DNA of 64,000 nt, from positions 13,873 through 77,872 of the forward strand of contig CAXBDI010000002.1 of NCBI GenBank assembly GCA_963974445.1. Direction: 5' to 3'. The notes beneath the pieces are model-generated. The model saw only the letters and a program-made list of their open reading frames with translations, was not told the origin of the DNA and did not search any database. Positions 17,305 to 26,358 of the stretch are shown piece by piece. The number at the start of each line of letters is the position of its first letter. Positions within the stretch are counted from its first letter, which is position 1. The translations under genes and the position numbers were made by a program. This DNA is from JACKII01 sp963974445. Its GTDB lineage: Bacteria > Pseudomonadota > Alphaproteobacteria > Bin95.

Positions 17305-18204
17305 ATGACGATGCGAGTGTTGCGCGAGCCGCGCATGGACCACGGAATTCCGCCGATGCCGGAGGCCGCAGCCGCCATCGGCGCGGTGGAGGCCGACGCG
17401 GAAATCCTCAAGACTCCCTCAGGCGAAGGCCATCAGATCTGGCGGGTGTGGGAGTTGGGCAGCGGCAAGCCGAACCTGGTATTTTTCCACGGCGGCTATG
17501 GCTCGTGGATCCACTGGATTCGCAATATCCCGTTCTTCCGCCAGCATTTCACCGTCTACGCCGCCGATTCGCCGGGCCAGGGCGACAGCGACCCGCCGCC
17601 GGACGTACAGAATGCGGACAAGATCGGCCGGGTGATCGCCGACGGCTTGCAGCAGCTCTTCCCCCGAGCCGAAGACCGCTTCGATCTGGTCGGCTTCTCC
17701 TTCGGCGCCATCCTCGGTGGCCACGCGGCGCAATATCTGGATCAGCGGCTGCGCAGTTTTACCCTGGTCGGCGCCGGCGGCATGGGCCTCACCCGGGCGG
17801 AGGGCATGCCGATGGCCCGCTTCCGCCGCGATATGAGCCATGATGAGTTCAAGGACCTCGCCCGCAACAATCTCGGCATTCTGATGCTGTGCGACCGGCA
17901 GAAGATCGATGACGTCGCGATCCTGATGCAGATGCTGAACACCACCCGCGCCGTCACCAAAAGCCGCAATATCAGCCGCGACGCCAGCCTTGCCCGCGTT
18001 CTGCCGCTTTGCCCGTGCCGCATCTCCGGCATCTGGGGAGAGTTGGACTCGACAACCTACCCCTTCGTCCACGAGCGGCGGGAATTGATGCGCCGGGTTC
18101 AGCCGGACTGCCGGTTCGAAACGATCCCCGATGCCGGCCATTGGGCCATGTACGAACAACCGGAGGCGTTCAACCAAACGTTGCTGGCCCAGCTACGCCC
18201 GTAA
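17305..18204 (+). CDS. alpha/beta-fold hydrolase
   Basis: Starting at the ATG at 17305, 299 residues give a typical alpha/beta hydrolase. The oxyanion-hole motif FFHGGYGSWIHW is at 60-71 and the nucleophile elbow GFSFGAILGG has Ser132. An acidic residue lies in the GELDSTTYP region, and the catalytic His279 is in DAGHWAMYEQPE. It is similar in layout to meta-cleavage-product hydrolases and haloperoxidase-like esterases. It follows the creatininase gene closely and is probably cotranscribed. An alternative in-frame Met lies at residue 11. The substrate is not predictable. Confidence 0.9.
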   Translation: MTMRVLREPRMDHGIPPMPEAAAAIGAVEADAEILKTPSGEGHQIWRVWELGSGKPNLVFFHGGYGSWIHWIRNIPFFRQHFTVYAADSPGQGDSDPPPDVQNADKIGRVIADGLQQLFPRAEDRFDLVGFSFGAILGGHAAQYLDQRLRSFTLVGAGGMGLTRAEGMPMARFRRDMSHDEFKDLARNNLGILMLCDRQKIDDVAILMQMLNTTRAVTKSRNISRDASLARVLPLCPCRISGIWGELDSTTYPFVHERRELMRRVQPDCRFETIPDAGHWAMYEQPEAFNQTLLAQLRP

Positions 18205-18446
18205 CGCAGAGCGGTAAGCCGGGTCTTTCGGACAATCCGGCCAAAAATGCCACCACGGCTAACGATCCGTTTAATTGCGTTGATTATGATGATGCCCTAG
18301 GATCGATCTTGCGGTCCGGAACGAGTTGGCCGCCGACAAGCATTCTGAGTGTAGCGGCGCTAGAAAGGGGGAGCTATGCCCTTTGCGTCAACCTCAAGGT
18401 GTATTTGATGACGGGCGTGCGCGACCAGAGAAACTTGGCAGGGGTC

Positions 18447-18995
18447 ATGGTCAGTGATAGCGGTTCAGTGCCGGAAGGCACCTCGGTCGATCAGGCCCCG
18501 GCGGGCGACGGCTCGACGGTCGCGATGGCGCGCGATGTCGATCACGAACTGGAGGAGCGGCTGTCCTTCATTTATGCGCTATGGAAGTCAAAGCGGAACG
18601 GCAAGGAACTGCCATCCCGCCAGGATCTCGACCCGGCGGAATTCCATCGGCTGTGGCCGGTTGCCTTTCTGCTGGAGTGGGATGCCGCGACCTCCGATTG
18701 GTGTGTGCGCTTTGCCGGGTCGGCTTATGGTTCGGTATACGGTCGGGAAATCACCGGTTCGCGCATCAATGATATCGTACCCGAATCCTTAGCCCCGCAG
18801 GTCCGCGAAGACCTGCGCCGCTGCGTGGACGTGCGCGAGCCGATTGTCATCGACGGCGAAACCACCTGGCCAGACCGCGGCAACGTCTACCGCTATCAGC
18901 GCGTACTGCTGCCGTATGGACGGGATGACGGCGAGGTCACGCATTTGTTGGGCGTCGCAGCCTTCTACAACTCCTCCGGCGCCACGGTTTTTTAG
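18447..18995 (+). CDS. PAS_5-type PAS domain protein
   Basis: The most likely start is ATG 18447, preceded by GGCAGGGGTC, giving 182 residues; an upstream in-frame ATG at 18408 is possible. From about residue 35 it matches the alphaproteobacterial PAS_5 family: FIYALWKSKRNGKELPSRQD, then FHRLWPVAFLLEWD, then DWCVRFAGSAYGSVYGREITG and LLGVAAFYN at the end. These are single-domain proteins with a predicted ligand pocket and no output domain, presumed to sense small molecules or act through partners. No kinase or cyclase is adjacent. Function unknown. Confidence 0.8.
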   Translation: MVSDSGSVPEGTSVDQAPAGDGSTVAMARDVDHELEERLSFIYALWKSKRNGKELPSRQDLDPAEFHRLWPVAFLLEWDAATSDWCVRFAGSAYGSVYGREITGSRINDIVPESLAPQVREDLRRCVDVREPIVIDGETTWPDRGNVYRYQRVLLPYGRDDGEVTHLLGVAAFYNSSGATVF

Positions 18996-19123
18996 CGCGG
19001 CGCCCGGGCCGTGCCGAGGCGGCGGGGCTCACCCGCAATCCGAATATGGACATAACCGCGCGGGCCGCGGATGATTGGCCGTGACGCCGATACGGCGGAT
19101 GACGGAAAGCGAGGGAACGGTCG

Positions 19124-19522
19124 ATGGCGAACTCCGAATGGTATGACAAGGGCGTTCAGATGCGCCGCACGCTGTATGGCGAAGCCGCGGTCGAGCGCTC
19201 CAATGCCGCGAATTACGACGACCCGATCATGCAAAAGTTCATCGCCTACGCGCAGGAGGCGGTGTTCGGCGGTTTATGGACACGGCCCGGTCTCGATCTG
19301 AAGACCCGGGCGATGATCTGTGTGGTGTCCGATACCGTGATGGGCCGAGAGGATGAGTTGGCGATTCACCTGCGCTTTGCCCTCCGCCAAGGCTGGACGG
19401 AGGAGGAGTTGACCGAGGCGATCCTGCATCTGGCCGGCTATATCGGCCTGCCGCTGGTACGCGGCGGCCTGCTGAAAGCGCGGGAGGTGTTCGCCCAGAT
19501 CAAGGCGGAGGGCGGCGCCTGA
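19124..19522 (+). CDS. carboxymuconolactone decarboxylase family protein
   Basis: The 132-residue protein fits the CMD/AhpD-like fold: RPGLDLKTRAMICVVSDTVMG (about 56-76), then ELAIHLRFALRQGWTEEELT and EAILHLAGYIGLPLVRGG. It has the spacing of gamma-carboxymuconolactone decarboxylases and lacks the CxxC of AhpD peroxidases, so a decarboxylase/isomerase-type role in aromatic or lactone catabolism is more likely than peroxide reduction. It is isolated from other protocatechuate genes. The ATG at 19124 follows GGAACGGTCG. Confidence 0.9.
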   Translation: MANSEWYDKGVQMRRTLYGEAAVERSNAANYDDPIMQKFIAYAQEAVFGGLWTRPGLDLKTRAMICVVSDTVMGREDELAIHLRFALRQGWTEEELTEAILHLAGYIGLPLVRGGLLKAREVFAQIKAEGGA

Positions 19523-19540
19523 TATCTCTGCGCCGCCGCT

Positions 19541-20206
19541 TCATTGAGCGGCGGCCACAACAGGTTCCGTTTGCGGCAGGCATATGTCCACCGCAACGCG
19601 GTTGTCGCCGAATGACCACTCAGCCGTGGCCGCCGCGTCGCGAATTTGGATGTGTGCGAGGTGCGCCAGGATCACCCGGCTGTCAAGTTCGCCGGGCGGC
19701 ACCTTGCCCTGCACGGTCGACGCGATCCGCGGGTTCAAGGCCGCATTCCGGCCCTCCCCGGCGATCGCTGCCCTGATCGCGTGGTCGCCTGCCGACAGGT
19801 GTACCGAAAGCGTGCCGCCGCGCGGCATGGCTTCGGCAATCAGCAACATCAGGTTCAACACCAGCTTGCCGCCGCGCCCCTGAATATCTTCGACCGTCGC
19901 GTCCGCCCGCCAATGCAGGTCAACCTTGCTGTCGGTCATCATGCCGCGGGCCAATTGACCGAGTTCGGTCGTGCCCCAGCCGCCGCGGCCGCCGGCATAA
20001 CCAAATGCGACACGGAAGAACTCCAGCCGCCGCCAGGCAGTCCTGGCGCTGGCATCGGTCATGTCGATGATATCGTCGCCCTGGCCATTGCCCAGTTCGC
20101 GGAGCAATTCGATGCCATTGGCCGCCGCCCCCACCGGCCCGACCATATCGTGGCAGAGGCGCGAACAGACCAATTCAAGAATCGACAACTCGACCTGGGT
20201 CGCCAT
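19541..20206 (-). CDS. chpT: histidine phosphotransferase ChpT
   Basis: ChpT relays phosphate from the CckA kinase to CtrA and CpdR, which control the alphaproteobacterial cell cycle and motility. From the Met at 20206 the protein has 221 residues. The phosphoacceptor is His19 in CSRLCHDMVGPVGAAANGIE, followed by a dimerisation helix. A degenerate ATPase-like domain follows (ADATVEDIQGRGGKLVLNLM, LIAEAMPRGGTLSVHL). A longer reading from 20284 would add 26 residues without family support. The gene ends 18 bp from the convergent CMD gene. mobA lies upstream on the same strand. Confidence 0.88.
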   Translation of the reverse strand: MATQVELSILELVCSRLCHDMVGPVGAAANGIELLRELGNGQGDDIIDMTDASARTAWRRLEFFRVAFGYAGGRGGWGTTELGQLARGMMTDSKVDLHWRADATVEDIQGRGGKLVLNLMLLIAEAMPRGGTLSVHLSAGDHAIRAAIAGEGRNAALNPRIASTVQGKVPPGELDSRVILAHLAHIQIRDAAATAEWSFGDNRVAVDICLPQTEPVVAAAQ

Positions 20207-20292
20207 GTTACTACTCAACTCCTGAATCCAGACACTCGCTTCGCGTCCCCATCCAGTATGGCGAAACCGATCTGTACCATGCAACCTGTAGC

Positions 20293-20922
20293 TTAAAGCA
20301 TCGTTAATCTACGCTCCAGAGTCTTGATATCGCCCGTAGAGTTGATATTGGTAAATGCAATCGCGTCCTTGAACGGCACCGCGGTGTAGCCGGCAGCCCG
20401 AACCGCGGCCTCCACCCGCCGCAAGCCGCCGCCAATCGCGCCGGTCAGGTCGAGGGCAGCGTCCATGGGCCAGCGCGCAACGGCCCACTGCATACGGCTA
20501 TCGGTTTCGGCAACCGCAATCCTATTTTGATCTGCTGCGGCCATCCGCACCACCAGGTCCGACGGTGGACACGGCACGTCCACCGGCACGGTGAGAAGGA
20601 AGCGGACATCGGGCCAGCGCTCGGCGCAAAACTCCGCCGCCGAGGCAATCCCGCCCAAGGGCCCCGCGTCCGGCATCGCATCGGCGACCACCGGCAGGCC
20701 ATACGCCGCAAACCGGCCAGGCTCGCCGTTCGCACTGAGGACGATGCGGGTCGCCTGCGGCCGCAACCGCTGCAAGCTCCAGTCGAGCAAGGGCCGGCCG
20801 GCGACGTGCACCAGCGCCTTGTCCGCCCCGCCCATCCGCCTGCCGTGGCCGCCCGCCAGGATCGCTACTGCAATAGTCTGTTGCACTCGCCGTCTCCGCC
20901 AACCATCTGGTAAAGTCGGCAT
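20293..20922 (-). CDS. mobA: molybdenum cofactor guanylyltransferase
   Basis: MobA attaches GMP to molybdopterin to form the MGD cofactor of DMSO-reductase-type enzymes. The 209-residue protein has the GTP-binding signature ILAGGHGRRMGGADKALV (20-38), and PDAGPLGGIASA and the TVPVDVP metal-binding block follow. It ends NINSTGDIKTLE, as in the family. The motif separates it from CofC, which would be expected with F420 genes. It is divergent from moaA, with a 77-bp gap likely holding both promoters. Confidence 0.94.
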   Translation of the reverse strand: MPTLPDGWRRRRVQQTIAVAILAGGHGRRMGGADKALVHVAGRPLLDWSLQRLRPQATRIVLSANGEPGRFAAYGLPVVADAMPDAGPLGGIASAAEFCAERWPDVRFLLTVPVDVPCPPSDLVVRMAAADQNRIAVAETDSRMQWAVARWPMDAALDLTGAIGGGLRRVEAAVRAAGYTAVPFKDAIAFTNINSTGDIKTLERRLTML

Positions 20923-20999
20923 ACAATCTTTAAACTATAGTGTCGACGGACGGGTGAGCGAGCGTGGCTCGCGTGCCGCCCGCACCAGACACGTAACTT

Positions 21000-22082
21000 A
21001 TGGGCGCAAGCAACATGGCCGCGACCACCGACCACAAACATAGCATCACCGGCGCTCCCGCTACAGGTCTTGAGACGCCGGCGACGGAGCCGATGATCGA
21101 CCCGTTCGGCCGGTCCATCACCTACCTGCGCGTTTCGGTCACTGACCGATGCGACTTCCGCTGCGTCTATTGCATGGCGGAGGATATGACCTTTCTGCCG
21201 AAGAAAGACATCCTCAGCCTCGACGAACTCGATCGCGTCTGCAGCGCATTCGTGCATATGGGTGTGCGCAAGCTGCGGCTGACCGGCGGCGAGCCGCTGG
21301 TGCGGCGCGGCATCATGAACCTGATCAACGGACTGGGCCGGCACCTTGAGTCCGGCCTGCTCGATGAGTTGACGCTGACCACTAACGGCAGTCAGTTGGA
21401 ACGCTTCGCCGACCAGCTTTATGCCGCTGGCGTGCGCCGCATCAACGTCTCGCTCGATACGCTGGACCCCGACACGTTCAAGATGCTGACCCGCTGGGGC
21501 CGGCTGGATCAGGTATTGCGCGGCATTCAGGCGGCCAAGGATGCCGGCCTGAAAATCAAGATCAACGCCGTCGCGCTCAAAGGCATCAACGATGTCGAAC
21601 TCGACCGGCTGATCGGGTGGTGCGGCGATGAGGGCTTCGACCTGACCCTGATCGAGGTGATGCCGATGGGCGATATCGGTGAGCAGCGGGTCGATCAATA
21701 CTGGCCGCTGTCGATGGTGCGCGCCGACCTGGCCCAGCGCTGGACCCTGGAGGAAAGCGACCACAAAACCGGCGGCCCGGCCCGCTATTTCGACGTGAAG
21801 GAGACCGGCGGCCGCCTTGGCTTCATCACGCCGATGACCCACAATTTCTGCGAAAGCTGCAACCGGGTGCGCCTGACCTGCACCGGCATGCTGTATCTCT
21901 GCCTCGGCCAGAACGACAGCGCCGACTTGAAAGAGGCGGTCCGCGTTGCCGAAAGCGATGCGCCGCTGGAAGATGCGATCCGCGCTGCCATCGCGCTGAA
22001 GCCGAAAGGCCACGACTTCATCATCGACCGCCGGCGCCGCGCCGTGGCGGTACCTCGCCATATGTCGACGACCGGCGGCTGA
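21000..22082 (+). CDS. moaA: GTP 3',8-cyclase
   Basis: MoaA is a radical-SAM enzyme that starts molybdopterin synthesis by converting GTP to 3',8-cH2GTP. The 360-residue protein has the N-terminal 4Fe-4S triad Cys51, Cys55 and Cys58 (DRCDFRCVYC) and the C-terminal cluster Cys284, Cys287 and Cys301 (NFCESCNRVRL...LYLCLG). The terminal Gly-Gly needed for activity is present (TTGG at the end). The first ~30 residues are a variable lead-in. nadK follows 8 bp downstream, so these are probably in one transcript. Confidence 0.97.
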   Translation: MGASNMAATTDHKHSITGAPATGLETPATEPMIDPFGRSITYLRVSVTDRCDFRCVYCMAEDMTFLPKKDILSLDELDRVCSAFVHMGVRKLRLTGGEPLVRRGIMNLINGLGRHLESGLLDELTLTTNGSQLERFADQLYAAGVRRINVSLDTLDPDTFKMLTRWGRLDQVLRGIQAAKDAGLKIKINAVALKGINDVELDRLIGWCGDEGFDLTLIEVMPMGDIGEQRVDQYWPLSMVRADLAQRWTLEESDHKTGGPARYFDVKETGGRLGFITPMTHNFCESCNRVRLTCTGMLYLCLGQNDSADLKEAVRVAESDAPLEDAIRAAIALKPKGHDFIIDRRRRAVAVPRHMSTTGG

Positions 22083-22090
22083 CGCGAGCG

Positions 22091-22870
22091 ATGAACGCGC
22101 CGCTGCTCGCGCCTTCGATCGCGTTCGTCGCCTCGCCGGCCGACCCGGCGCAACATGCATTGGCGGAGTTGCAGCGCCATTATGATTCCGTGCCGCCGCA
22201 GCGGGCCGATGTGATCGTGGCGCTCGGCGGCGACGGGTTTCTGCTGGAAACGCTGCACCGCTATATCGGTCGCGGTGTGCCTATTTTCGGGATGCATCGG
22301 GGCACTGTCGGCTTCCTGATGAATGCCTTCGAGCCGGACCACCTGCGCGAACGGATCGCCAATGCCACCGCGGTCGAGTTGACGCCGCTGAAGATGCGCG
22401 TCGAGACCACCGACGGACGCCGGTTGGAGGCGCGGGCGATCAACGAAGTCTCGTTACTGCGCGAAACCCGGCAGACAGCCCATCTCTCCATCGAGATCGA
22501 CGGCGTCGTCCGCATCGAGGAGTTGATGTGCGACGGCGTGATCGTCGCGACGCCGGCCGGCTCCACCGCCTACAACCTCTCAGCGCACGGCCCGGTGGTG
22601 CCGCTGTCGGCGCAGGTGCTCTGCCTGACGCCGATCAGCGCCTTCCGGCCGCGGCGCTGGCGCGGCGCCATCCTGCCGCGCAATGCCCTGGTGCGCTTCG
22701 ACATTCGCGATCCGGAGAAACGTCCGGTCAGCGCCGTCGCCGACTTTACCGAAGTGCGCGACGTCCGCTGGGTCGAGGTCGAGGAGGACACCGGCGTATC
22801 CTTCACCCTGCTGTTCGATCCGGAACACGATCTGGAAGAGCGGGTGCTGAAGGAACAGTTCGTCTCGTGA
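22091..22870 (+). CDS. nadK: NAD kinase
   Basis: NadK phosphorylates NAD to NADP. At 259 residues it is of the short alphaproteobacterial type. The GGDGFLLETLH motif is at 46-56 (Asp48 catalytic), NEVSLLRETRQ at about 118-128, and the glycine-rich DGVIVATPAGSTAYN at about 146-160, also characteristic. The ATG at 22091 follows TGACGCGAGCG. The TGA stop at 22868-22870 overlaps a GTG start for the next membrane-protein gene. Confidence 0.96.
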   Translation: MNAPLLAPSIAFVASPADPAQHALAELQRHYDSVPPQRADVIVALGGDGFLLETLHRYIGRGVPIFGMHRGTVGFLMNAFEPDHLRERIANATAVELTPLKMRVETTDGRRLEARAINEVSLLRETRQTAHLSIEIDGVVRIEELMCDGVIVATPAGSTAYNLSAHGPVVPLSAQVLCLTPISAFRPRRWRGAILPRNALVRFDIRDPEKRPVSAVADFTEVRDVRWVEVEEDTGVSFTLLFDPEHDLEERVLKEQFVS

Positions 22871-24003
22871 CCGCCGCACCGGGCGGGCCCGTCCCGCCTA
22901 CGGCATCCGGCCCCTCCAAACTACCGAGCGCACCGGCATCGGCCCGCGGCAAAGCCGTGCTGATGGCGCAAACGCTGGCCGTCGGCGGCACCGGCGGCGC
23001 GATTTTCGCTTATCTCGGCACACCGCTGCCGTGGATGCTGGGCGCGTTGTTCGCGACGATGATCGCGTCGATGAGCGGCATCCACCTCTACATCCATCAA
23101 ATGTTTCGGCGGCTGTGGATCATCGTCCTGGGCGTCACTTTGGGCTCGTCGTTCACGCCGGAGGTGCTGGACAACCTGCATCTCTGGGTCGTCAGTTTCG
23201 CCGGAATGTGCGTCTTCGTCGTCTTCGGCACCTGGCTCAGCTATCAGATTTTCGTCCGCCTCGGCCATATCGACCGGGTCACCGCGTTCTTCTGCGCCTC
23301 GCCCGGCGGTTTGGGGGAAATGATTATTCTTGGCCCGGCCCTCGGCGGCAATGAGCGCACCATCGTGCTGATCCATGCGACGCGCGTCATGCTGGTCATG
23401 GCGATCATACCGCCGGCCTACAGTCTGCTGGCCGGCTATGTACCGCCGGCCAATCTGGGTGGCAGCGGCTTTTTCTGGGAGTTGCAGGCGTCCGACCTGG
23501 GCTTAATGGCGGTGGCCGGCACCATCGGCGCGGCGGTGGCCAAGGTGTTGCGCATTCCTGCCTGGCAGATGATCGGCCCAATGCTCGCCAGCGCCGCAGT
23601 GCACGCCGGCGGCTGGACCGAGGCCCGCCCGCCCAGCGATTTCATCGCAATCGCGCAATTGGTCGTCGGCTCCGGCGCCGGTTCCCGCTTCAGCGGCATT
23701 CGCCTGCACGAGTTGGCGCGGCCGATGGCGATCTCGGGCATGGCGACCGTCTGCCTGCTGCTGCTGGCCGCCGGGGCCGCGGTCACCGTGGCCGAGTGGA
23801 CCGGCCTGGACTTCCGCGCCATCCACCTGGCCTACGCGCCCGGCGGCTTTGCCGAGATGAGCCTGATCGCGCTGACGCTCGGCATTGAAGTGCCCTTCGT
23901 CTCGCTGCACCATCTGGGCCGCATGATCATCGTCGTCACCGGCGCTACCGCCGTCGCCAGTTGGGCGAAGCGGAAGAAGAAAATCACCGGAAGCGGCGTC
24001 TAG
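22867..24003 (+). CDS. AbrB-type (ammonia monooxygenase-like) membrane protein
   Basis: The GTG at 22867 overlaps the nadK stop (GTGA) and gives 378 residues; a Met at 22963 is the alternative start. The sequence has about ten transmembrane segments in two similar halves. Each carries the family repeat: PWMLGALFATMIAS and, in the second half, AWQMIGPMLASAAVHA. PGGLGEMIILG and YAPGGFAEMSLIALTLG are the corresponding PGG(L/F)xEM blocks. The family is annotated as AbrB or putative ammonia monooxygenase, but is more likely a transporter or regulator of transport. It is convergent with an LLM gene by a 4-bp overlap. Confidence 0.9.
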   Translation: MTAAPGGPVPPTASGPSKLPSAPASARGKAVLMAQTLAVGGTGGAIFAYLGTPLPWMLGALFATMIASMSGIHLYIHQMFRRLWIIVLGVTLGSSFTPEVLDNLHLWVVSFAGMCVFVVFGTWLSYQIFVRLGHIDRVTAFFCASPGGLGEMIILGPALGGNERTIVLIHATRVMLVMAIIPPAYSLLAGYVPPANLGGSGFFWELQASDLGLMAVAGTIGAAVAKVLRIPAWQMIGPMLASAAVHAGGWTEARPPSDFIAIAQLVVGSGAGSRFSGIRLHELARPMAISGMATVCLLLLAAGAAVTVAEWTGLDFRAIHLAYAPGGFAEMSLIALTLGIEVPFVSLHHLGRMIIVVTGATAVASWAKRKKKITGSGV

Positions 24004-24932
24004 CTCAGATAAGCGGCAATGGCGTCCGCGGTCATGGCCCGGGACTTGTCGTCATGGGCGACGATCTGAATGCGCAGGTCGGTAGCGCCCGCCTCGCCAT
24101 AGGCCGCCAGCCCATCCAGCACCTCTTGCCAACTGCCAATCAGATGGATGTCGGAGGGATCGTCGAGCCCTTCGTGCGCCGTCACCGCCGCATAAGACGG
24201 GATCGCCTGGTAATGGGCCGAGATCTCGCGCGCCAGCACCTTGGCGCCGGCCCGGTCCTCGGTCACACAAATCCGCACCAGAGCCATGACCCGCAAATCG
24301 GAATCGCCCCGGCCGGCGCTCTCGGCGCCCTCCCGCAGGTGCGGCCAGATATAGGACGAGATGGTCTTCGGCCCACATTGGCCAAGTGTCGTGCCCGCAA
24401 GGCGGCCGCCGGCGAAGCGCAGCATCCGCGGCCCCAGTGCCGCCAGCAGGATCGGCGTTGGCTCCGCCTCGATGCCAAGTTGGGCATGGGCTGTGATCTG
24501 CTCGCCGTCCACGTCCGCCTGCTTACCAGCCAACAGCGGCTCCAACGCGTCGATGAATTCGCGGGTGTAGGAGAACGGTTTGTCCCAATTGAGGCCGAGC
24601 ACGCTTTCGGCATGGCGTTTCGACGCAGCGCCGACGCCCAGCGTCAGCCGGCCTTTCAGGGCGTTCTGCGCGGTCATCACCGACTGGGCAAAGCCAATCG
24701 GGTGCCGGCCATAGAGCGGCACGACGGACGTGCCGACCTCGCCCAGGCCAGGAATATCCTCGGCGATGCACGCCAGCGCCATGACCGAGTCGACGCCCAT
24801 CGCATGAGAAATCCAGAAACTGTCGAAGCCCGAGGCTTGCGCAAACCTAGCAGCCTCGCGCGCCGCGTCGATGGAGGCCAGCGTCGTGCCGCCAGCCAAG
24901 CCCCATCGTATGCCAAAACGGTCGTTGCTCAT
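24000..24932 (-). CDS. LLM-class (luciferase-like) flavin/F420-dependent oxidoreductase
   Basis: The 310-residue protein has the TIM-barrel pattern of luciferase-like oxidoreductases: FAQASGFDSFWISHAMGVDSV near the N-terminus, LTLGVGAASKRHAE (about 96-109), and IEAEPTPILLAALGPRMLRFAG in the middle. Closest in style to F420-dependent 5,10-methylenetetrahydromethanopterin-reductase-like members. The cofactor (FMN or F420) cannot be told from sequence alone, but cofE and cofD lie 6 kb away. It is convergent with the AbrB gene, sharing 4 bp of 3' ends. Confidence 0.88.
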   Translation of the reverse strand: MSNDRFGIRWGLAGGTTLASIDAAREAARFAQASGFDSFWISHAMGVDSVMALACIAEDIPGLGEVGTSVVPLYGRHPIGFAQSVMTAQNALKGRLTLGVGAASKRHAESVLGLNWDKPFSYTREFIDALEPLLAGKQADVDGEQITAHAQLGIEAEPTPILLAALGPRMLRFAGGRLAGTTLGQCGPKTISSYIWPHLREGAESAGRGDSDLRVMALVRICVTEDRAGAKVLAREISAHYQAIPSYAAVTAHEGLDDPSDIHLIGSWQEVLDGLAAYGEAGATDLRIQIVAHDDKSRAMTADAIAAYLS

Positions 24933-25145
24933 CGCTGCTAGCCCTCATCTGTCCACGTTCAATGTCGGCAATCGCGCACGATGCCGTCTGCCACCGATCC
25001 TACGCGGCGGAAGCGCGGCCCTACAAGCCGCGCCGTCGCGGTTCCGCGATCATTCTATCGCCTGTCGGTCCGCAATCGATTACAGTCACCGCATGAGCCC
25101 TCATCCGGGCTGAACCTGTTGAGCGCAGCAAAAATGGAGGAAACG

Positions 25146-25892
25146 ATGGCGTACGAAGGCATGATCGCGGAGTCCTTGTCGATCCGCGGCCACAATGACG
25201 AGATGATCTCCGCCTATTCGGCGCGGCCAACCGGGCCGGGGCCCTTTCCGGGTGTCGTGCTGATCCATCACCTGCCCGGCTGGGGCGAGTTCTATCGGGA
25301 GATGACGCGGAAATTCGCCCACCACGGCTACGCCGCCATCAGCCACAACCTGTATCACCGGGTCGGCGAGGGCAATGCGGAGGACGTTGCCGCCAAAGCG
25401 CGGGCGGAGGGCGGCGTCGCCGACGATCAGATGATCGGCGATACCGAAGGCGCCGTGCAATGGCTGCGCGCCCAGCCCTATGTCAACGGCAAGATCGGCG
25501 TGATCGGCAGTTGTTCCGGCGGCCGGCAGGCGTTTCTCTATGCCTCCAAGACCGACAGCATCGACGCCGTGGTCGAGCTTTGGGGCGGCCGCGTGGTGCA
25601 GGCTGAGGATGACCGGCCGGAAAAGCAGCCGGTGCCGCCGATCGACTTCACCAAGGACCTGTCCTGCCCGCTGCTCGGCCTGTTCGGCAACGAGGACCGC
25701 GCGCCCAGCCCGGAGCAGGTCGATCAGCACGAGGCCGAATTGAAGAAGCACAACAAGGATTACGCATTTCACCGCTATGACGGCGCGGGCCACGGCTTTT
25801 TCTACTATCACCGCCCGATGTATCGGGTGGAGCAGGCACTGGACGGCTGGCAAAAGGTCTTCGCCTTCTTCGAAAAGCATTTGGCGGGGTAA
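25146..25892 (+). CDS. dienelactone hydrolase family protein
   Basis: The 248-residue protein follows GGAGGAAACG, a strong RBS, at ATG 25146. The nucleophile motif IGSCSGGRQ places Cys123 at the position of the catalytic Cys of classical dienelactone hydrolase. Asp184 (GNEDRAP) and His216 (GAGHGFF) complete the triad. The N-terminal VVLIHHLPGWGEFYREMTRKFA replaces the usual HGxxGxN. The family hydrolyses dienelactones in chlorocatechol degradation, but many members act on other lactones or esters. The small gene after it (5 bp gap) is probably cotranscribed. Confidence 0.93.
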   Translation: MAYEGMIAESLSIRGHNDEMISAYSARPTGPGPFPGVVLIHHLPGWGEFYREMTRKFAHHGYAAISHNLYHRVGEGNAEDVAAKARAEGGVADDQMIGDTEGAVQWLRAQPYVNGKIGVIGSCSGGRQAFLYASKTDSIDAVVELWGGRVVQAEDDRPEKQPVPPIDFTKDLSCPLLGLFGNEDRAPSPEQVDQHEAELKKHNKDYAFHRYDGAGHGFFYYHRPMYRVEQALDGWQKVFAFFEKHLAG

Positions 25893-25897
25893 AGCAT

Positions 25898-26209
25898 ATG
25901 TGCACATCCATCGTCGAAATCGTCGAGGCAGAGGGCGCTGGCCGCAGCACCATCGGCTGGTTTCCACTTACCCACGCCGTGGTCTCTTACGACCATCCGC
26001 ACTACGCCTTGCTGGAAGACGCGATCCTGATCGATTTCGTGAACAGGGACAGGGATCCGGGCGCCCGCGCCGCCGTCGAGCTGACGCTGGAGGCGGCCAA
26101 GGCGCTGCAAGCCGCGCTGGCCGACGCAATCGCACAGGCCGAGACAGAAGAGAGCGAGCATCGTGGACGCAAAGCCGAGCCGGCATTGGTAACCGACCGC
26201 GCCGCGTAA
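25898..26209 (+). CDS. DUF6295-like small protein
   Basis: This 103-residue cytosolic protein opens MCTSIVEIVEAEGAGRSTIG and continues WFPLTHAVVSYDHPHYALLE and ILIDFVNRDRDPGARAAVEL. The pattern recalls the DUF6295 family of small uncharacterised bacterial proteins; the family name is from memory and should be treated as tentative. The C-terminal 25 residues are charged and probably disordered. It starts 5 bp after the dienelactone-hydrolase-like gene and may assist it. Confidence 0.7.
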   Translation: MCTSIVEIVEAEGAGRSTIGWFPLTHAVVSYDHPHYALLEDAILIDFVNRDRDPGARAAVELTLEAAKALQAALADAIAQAETEESEHRGRKAEPALVTDRAA

Positions 26210-26251
26210 AGCAGTCGCGCTCAGTTCGAGTCATCTCAACCCCTCTGCACC

Positions 26252-26340
26252 CGCCCCTGCGAAAGCAGGGGACCTGAGAGGCAGTCGGGCGTTAGAGACT
26301 CTTGGGCATGGGTCCCAGGTCAAGCCCGGGACCCATGCTA
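26252..26340. repeat. dispersed hairpin repeat, family A, copy 2
   Basis: It starts GCCCCTGCGAAAGCAGGGGA (itself a stem-loop), then CCTGAGAGGC, and ends with the symmetric GGGCATGGGTCCCAGG and CAAGCCCGGGACCCATGC. The last part forms a hairpin of GCATGGGTCCC...GGGACCCATGC. Same family as copies at 3750, 53220, 53632 and 63333. It lies between the DUF6295-like gene and the convergent host-attachment gene and may serve as a transcription terminator. Confidence 0.8.
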
Positions 26341-26358
26341 AATCGCTCGGGAGCCGCT

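Noticed and set aside
18205..18446. Possible small gene ahead of the PAS protein
   Set aside because: In-frame extensions upstream of 18447 lack an RBS and conserved content; the region is probably promoter and leader.
20293..20922. Considered as cofC/fbiD, the missing F420 guanylyltransferase
   Set aside because: LAGGxGRRMGGxDKAL and its neighbour moaA mark it as mobA.
20923..20999. Possible molybdenum cofactor riboswitch upstream of moaA
   Set aside because: The gap is only 77 bp, shared with mobA on the other strand, and lacks the expected multi-stem architecture; only a small GAGCGAGC/GCTCGC hairpin is seen.
20865..22160. Long minus-strand frame (431 codons) opposite moaA
   Set aside because: Covers moaA, which has clear radical-SAM motifs; the antisense protein is His/Arg/Ala-rich with no recognisable domain.
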